A DNA stretch of 64,000 nt from Nansenia antarctica (Eukaryota; Chordata; Actinopteri; Argentiniformes; Microstomatidae): positions 69,249,941 to 69,313,940 of the forward strand of contig OZ022344.1 of NCBI GenBank assembly GCA_963989245.1, in the 5' to 3' direction. The notes below the pieces were generated by a model. It was not told the DNA's origin and searched no databases. It saw only the letters and a program-made list of their open reading frames with translations. A program made the translations under genes and the position numbers. Each line of letters opens with the position of its first letter. Position 1 is the first letter of the stretch. This document shows positions 63,001 through 64,000 of this stretch, piece by piece.

Positions 63001-64000
63001 ACTTTAATAAACCCACTCACCTGAGCTGTGAGATGTAGGGCAGACACTGAAAGAAACTCCTCACTTCCCTCTCTTCATCTGACCAGTCCCACAGCTCTAT
63101 TGGTTTCTTCTCTGGTTGGAGTTTCAGCACTTCTAGGAGCAGGGAGGCCTTTCTCTGTGAGAGGTGTATGTACCAGACAGCAGGAGCTGACTGGTAAACT
63201 GGCTGTAATGCTGGAAGGACACTCCTGCCTGTTTCAGTCTCATAGTCCTTCACATGGGAGTACAGGTCCAGCAGCAAATCACATTGAAGTAGATCGTTTT
63301 CATCACGGAGGGGGAAAGTGCTGTAACTGCACATTGATGACAACAGCTTCAGTGTCTTCTCTCCTGTCTGCTCCTCCCACTCTGCTGCTTGACAGAAGAT
63401 CTTCCCCAGGAACATCTTACCAAACCTAGAACAACTGTTGAGCATGAAGAAGAGAGAATGATTGAGGCTCAACAGTTAAACAGCAATGGAACCTAAACAG
63501 TGGCATGAAAAAAGTGGACAAAACCAAAGGAAAGGTGACTTGACCACATGATGAGCAGCTATAACAGATCAAAGTAGAGCCATTATTTTCAATCAAGAAT
63601 AATGGCCATCAAGTTTAATTCCACAGGTGATCTATAATCAGTGAAACAATGTTAAACAAATGATTCAACTCCTGATACTGGTCTGTCTAATTCATATGCA
63701 AAGGCTAAATAGGGGCAAAGTTGTTAGACACTTTTAATGCCGCACATGACATACTCAGTAGGAACTAATTTAATAAACACACTCACCTGAGCTGTGAGAT
63801 GTAGGGCAGGCACTGAAGGAAACTCCTCACTTCACTCTCTCCATCTGACCAGCCTTTTAGATGTACTGGTTTCTTCTCTGGTTGGAGTTTCAGCACTTCT
63901 AGGAGCAGGGAGGCCTTTCTCTCTGAGAGGTCTATGGACCAAACTGCAGGAGCTGACTGGTAAACTGGCTGTAATGCTGGAAGGACACTCCTGCCTGTTT
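47129..64000 (-). CDS. LRR protein, fish NLR-like family, 3' half
   Basis: Exons in order: part of 63787-64000, 63021-63434, 62246-62668, 61486-61893, 60723-61133, 59927-60370, 59158-59574, 51822-52085, 51449-51709, 49856-51341 (split by an hAT element), 49453-49710, 48888-49211, 47925-48193, 47619-47702, 47129-47195. Every internal exon but one is a multiple of three and all are phase 2. The 5' part lies outside the window. Later exons carry leucine-rich repeats (LVLEHAEGLSDLDLSHCRL, then LSHNDITDALTDRVLQL). The end, LFNNRIMDRTPFLTDQRFEI then W and stop, is the usual C-terminus of an LRR family abundant in fish and linked to NLR-type innate sensing. Function is inferred from family only. Two lesions, the hAT insertion and a 1-nt length error in exon 47925-48193, suggest an allele or copy that may not be functional. 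Confidence 0.75.
47400..47605. mobile_element. Fragment of the 41245-42640 element family
   Basis: ATAACAAACAACAGTTTTAG, GTGAATTGGATTCACT and GATCATCTAATTATGTG match the interior of that element with divergence. It lies in the last LRR-gene intron but one from the end. Confidence 0.55.
47817..47910. repeat. (GGCA)n and (CA)n microsatellites
   Basis: CAGGCAGGCAGG followed by CA runs ends about 15 bases from the donor of exon 47925-48193. Confidence 0.85.
47925..48193 (-). CDS. LRR exon with 1-nt frame error at a homopolymer
   Basis: The first part reads SSSKALLLQLLYLVPVGG and the second part, in a different frame, RARSLCSALGGELDLSESRL. The change occurs at the C-runs of 48129-48152. The exon is 269 nt, while its neighbours are all multiples of three, so one base is missing or misread. 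Confidence 0.7.
48205..48790. repeat. (GGGAGACAGAGGA)n minisatellite in LRR-gene intron
   Basis: About 40 units of 13-14 bp (GGGAGACAGAGGAG, variants with GGCAG) fill the intron between exons 47925-48193 and 48888-49211. Both strands give long Glu/Arg or Ser/Leu/Pro frames that are artefacts. Confidence 0.95.
50009..51240. mobile_element. Non-autonomous hAT element inside a coding exon
   Basis: Inverted ends TAGGGGTGTAACGGATCAC and the complement at the right; exact 8-bp target duplication TCAGGTCT at 50001-50008 and 51241-51248. There is no transposase. It contains a MITE of family A (50522-50650), a second common repeat at about 50110-50500, and (TA)n at 50982-51048. Confidence 0.88.
50522..50650. 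mobile_element. Palindromic MITE, family A, copy 4 (inside hAT)
   Basis: The right end GCGAATTTACGAACGCGGCC is intact. The left end (ATAAATCCGCTCTGG) is shortened. Confidence 0.6.
52150..52945 (-). mobile_element. LINE 3' part, left of the BEL insertion
   Basis: The minus strand carries broken reverse-transcriptase C-terminal sequence (NPNSLHILYRSLIVPYI; AIRIINRAAYQEPTNKL in another frame). It continues the LINE fragment at 58770-59080, from which it is separated by the LTR element. Confidence 0.7.
52942..52945. repeat. Target-site duplication, left (AGTA)
   Basis: AGTA precedes the LTR start (TGTTG) at 52946 and follows the 3' LTR at 58770-58773. Confidence 0.65.
52946..53918 (+). repeat. 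5' LTR
   Basis: Begins TGTTGTGAAGG and ends GGTTACA. Contains a TATA box (TATATAAG, 53149-53156), a poly(A) signal (AATAAA, 53616-53621) and in U5 a short tandem run of GCTAATGCTAGTTGTTTG units. By eye it is identical to the 3' LTR at a constant offset of 4851. Confidence 0.92.
53149..53156 (+). promoter_or_regulatory. TATA box in the 5' LTR
   Basis: TATATAAG in the U3 part. An AATAAA signal follows about 465 bases later. The same arrangement is in the 3' LTR. Confidence 0.6.
53921..53939 (+). other. Primer binding site, tRNA-Tyr
   Basis: TGGTCCTTCGAGCCGGATT lies two bases after the 5' LTR. It is complementary to the 3' end of tRNA-Tyr including the added CCA (TCCGGCTCGAAGGA-CCA, known from vertebrate tRNA-Tyr). 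Confidence 0.8.
53957..57751 (+). CDS. BEL Gag-protease fused to PRPF40-like WW and FF domains
   Basis: A single frame of 1264 residues. In order: acidic Pro-rich N-terminus; an Arg/Glu coiled coil of EALERERLQ-type repeats (about 167-310); a DUF1759-type Gag core (about 425-600: FPFFKDEDRSQYVELR, VERLLRKIP); zinc knuckles CPYC..H..C (671) and CWNCGRDHLAKNC (704); a retropepsin-like domain with DDGS at 796-799 and the DUF1758-like end MAVKTALGWALQG. Then, instead of reverse transcriptase, a WW domain (WTEHKSLDGKTYYYN, Trp 994 and 1016), an FF-region (about 1086-1226: ASWEQTMRMIINDPRYSAL, AKQLRKRN, DALLCFEEHIRALEKEE) matching PRPF40A/B, and a DUF5641-like tail (VVLVRDQSLPRAAWQTGRV). PRPF40 is a U1 snRNP-linked splicing factor that uses WW and FF domains to bind partners. 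The human protein has another FF domain between the two matched parts, which is missing here. Confidence 0.9.
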   Translation: MAERSQPDQTVTPPSPPPEPEPRPQRVPRLPPRLQEYELELESSLSGSEERTPRDTVVGEAEVSAGEQVASTETALKEHQPEDEMAEPQGFAVETEEQEGEARSDSACGRKREGLSLNDLPPSTARSRPSSCRSVASYRSRASVGSSASGADSLHSRGSGAALSEYMRQQAEMALERERQQAETALERERLQFERERLQRQEALERERLQMNGAERAAERQRQEALERERAAERQRQEALERERFQMERDRLQTERQRQEALERECLQRQEALERERFQMERDRLQMEGAERAAERQMAREQLHAEKMEEMMQTMRDVCISRTPSACSSRVSSARPSRVPSPELPADGSMNPARTVQLQAQLTTWKEEDQGPDRYAAQREPASLPGRGVIPQERSTPLGPPVHQNACRPDTQTVTPAPMIHYRMFPQVEGPKFPFFKDEDRSQYVELRICLDTLLDNSCSESYKYAILLQHVRNPRAHNMVLAHASAPTPYTRALADLDARYGRPWNHALAELQALEQQAPIKDDRALDDFALRVHTLVGMLKTQGPAGASEINSTSNVERLLRKIPRFRQERFRRQQRVRNPEKLGLSMAAFAEFLLEEVHDTNVDAMGYAEPKKEREKGDRWDGPSSNRGRPVGVLHTEEEPRRERTTRPEGKDSSQPPPKGRRGPPPCPYCTSEHWLNECSDFNNLSTEAKQRWLEKNQRCWNCGRDHLAKNCTLRRKCNRCEEVHLHILHEVSLARSTEGNRSPRSGRAPEEETPVYYLDSPQSSGSKVLLKVVKVRLHHNNAVYDTYAVLDDGSERTILLQGAVRQLGLQGTAEKLTLRTIRRDLKEVTGARINFSISPAGRPSDRHRLQNVFTADQLALSRYDYPLERLRARYPHLRGVDLHPIEGAEPTLLIGSDNAELIVSLRPPLRGPRGCPMAVKTALGWALQGATEWRERDGRATSSLHVRTEEANQPTGPPGVESIAASAPGTVSTTNASPQDDQPRKKSLWTEHKSLDGKTYYYNSQTKESRWWRYRAMAATAVAEEHLQVAMHPHVAEVSIDAPVNSVKYTSAMKVSASIVDASKEERPKLAKKRVKWNPEEEAKQAFKELLEEDGGSSDASWEQTMRMIINDPRYSALPKLSEKKQVFKAYQAKKEKEQAKQLRKRNCEALTSILDNMANVTHCTTWSEAQQYLLDDPFFAAYEALETMNQEDALLCFEEHIRALEKEEKQKILLRERDKMSEGAVVLVRDQSLPRAAWQTGRVVDTITSYLALLGQPS
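57797..58769 (+). repeat. 3' LTR
   Basis: Same 973-bp length and, by eye, the same sequence as the 5' LTR. Preceded by GGGGCGGC and followed by the AGTA duplication. Confidence 0.92.
58770..59080 (-). mobile_element. LINE 5' part, right of the BEL insertion
   Basis: The minus-strand frame reads LKTIKRWFDTNKLSLNLEKT, KLMIFGNR and FLGVVIDHKLCWKTHINYL, a conserved reverse-transcriptase segment of fish LINEs. The LINE is itself 5'-truncated near 59080. Confidence 0.8.
59158..64000 (-). repeat. Seven tandem copies of one LRR-gene exon
   Basis: Exon copies at 59158-59574, 59927-60370, 60723-61133, 61486-61893, 62246-62668, 63021-63434 and 63787 to beyond 64000 are spaced 760-796 bp. Introns between them are also near-identical (GTGGCATGAAAAAAGTGGAC). 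Each exon encodes about 137-148 residues: KxFLGKxFCQAAEWExQTGE, a variable stretch, LLDLYSHVKDYETxTGRSVL, LLLEVLKLQPEKKP, EEREVRSF or ESEVRSF, ending CLPYISQL plus AG. All are 0 mod 3 and phase 2-2. Most variation is in the middle (a DDDDDDD insert in the second). Confidence 0.92.

Overview
The window is nuclear DNA of a ray-finned fish. Vertebrate genes with many small exons and GT-AG introns (PDE5A, HPF1) sit among teleost-type LRR exons, fish LINEs, hAT and BEL/Pao elements, palindromic MITEs and very long simple repeats. I cannot name the species. Every recognised host gene lies on the minus strand.

Layout, left to right. 0-2 kb: a GC-rich area with a probable first coding exon (minus) of an unidentified gene that runs off the left edge. 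3.9-6.4 kb: LINE pieces, a foldback element and a compact intronless gene at 5149-6093 with its own TATA box and poly(A) signal, of no family I know. 7.7-11.3 kb: hpf1 (PARP1/2 cofactor), seven exons found, short first exon not found. 14.5-19.2 kb: a graveyard holding a frameshifted CXC/HALTGCDT-family exon, a LINE with a (CATT)n tail, a HECT-like gene remnant, and an hAT element nested inside another hAT element, ending in 660 bp of (GGT)n. 22.6-25.9 kb: an eight-exon integrase-derived gene with an unbroken frame that lacks catalytic acidic residues. 28.3-30.2 kb: a LINE C-terminal ORF between inverted repeats. 30.8-46.8 kb: a complete 20-exon pde5a (about 979 codons) whose introns are full of satellites; two of these arrays are tandem copies of the gene's own splice donor junctions. 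47.1-64 kb: the 3' half of an LRR gene of the fish NLR-like type, with seven tandem copies of one symmetric exon.

The most unusual object is the LTR retrotransposon at 52946-58769, inside a LINE in the LRR gene. It is a BEL/Pao element with two 973-bp LTRs that look identical, a tRNA-Tyr primer site, and one 1264-codon ORF. Gag and protease in that ORF run in frame into a WW domain and FF domains that read as the splicing factor PRPF40, in the place where reverse transcriptase, RNase H and integrase should be. A short DUF5641-like tail closes the ORF. It looks like a young non-autonomous retroelement that has captured a host splicing-factor cDNA.

Functionally, HPF1 acts in DNA-damage ADP-ribosylation, PDE5A in cGMP breakdown and the LRR gene probably in innate recognition. 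They form no operon or pathway and are neighbours by position only. All calls come from reading the sequence by eye; no alignment or database search was run.
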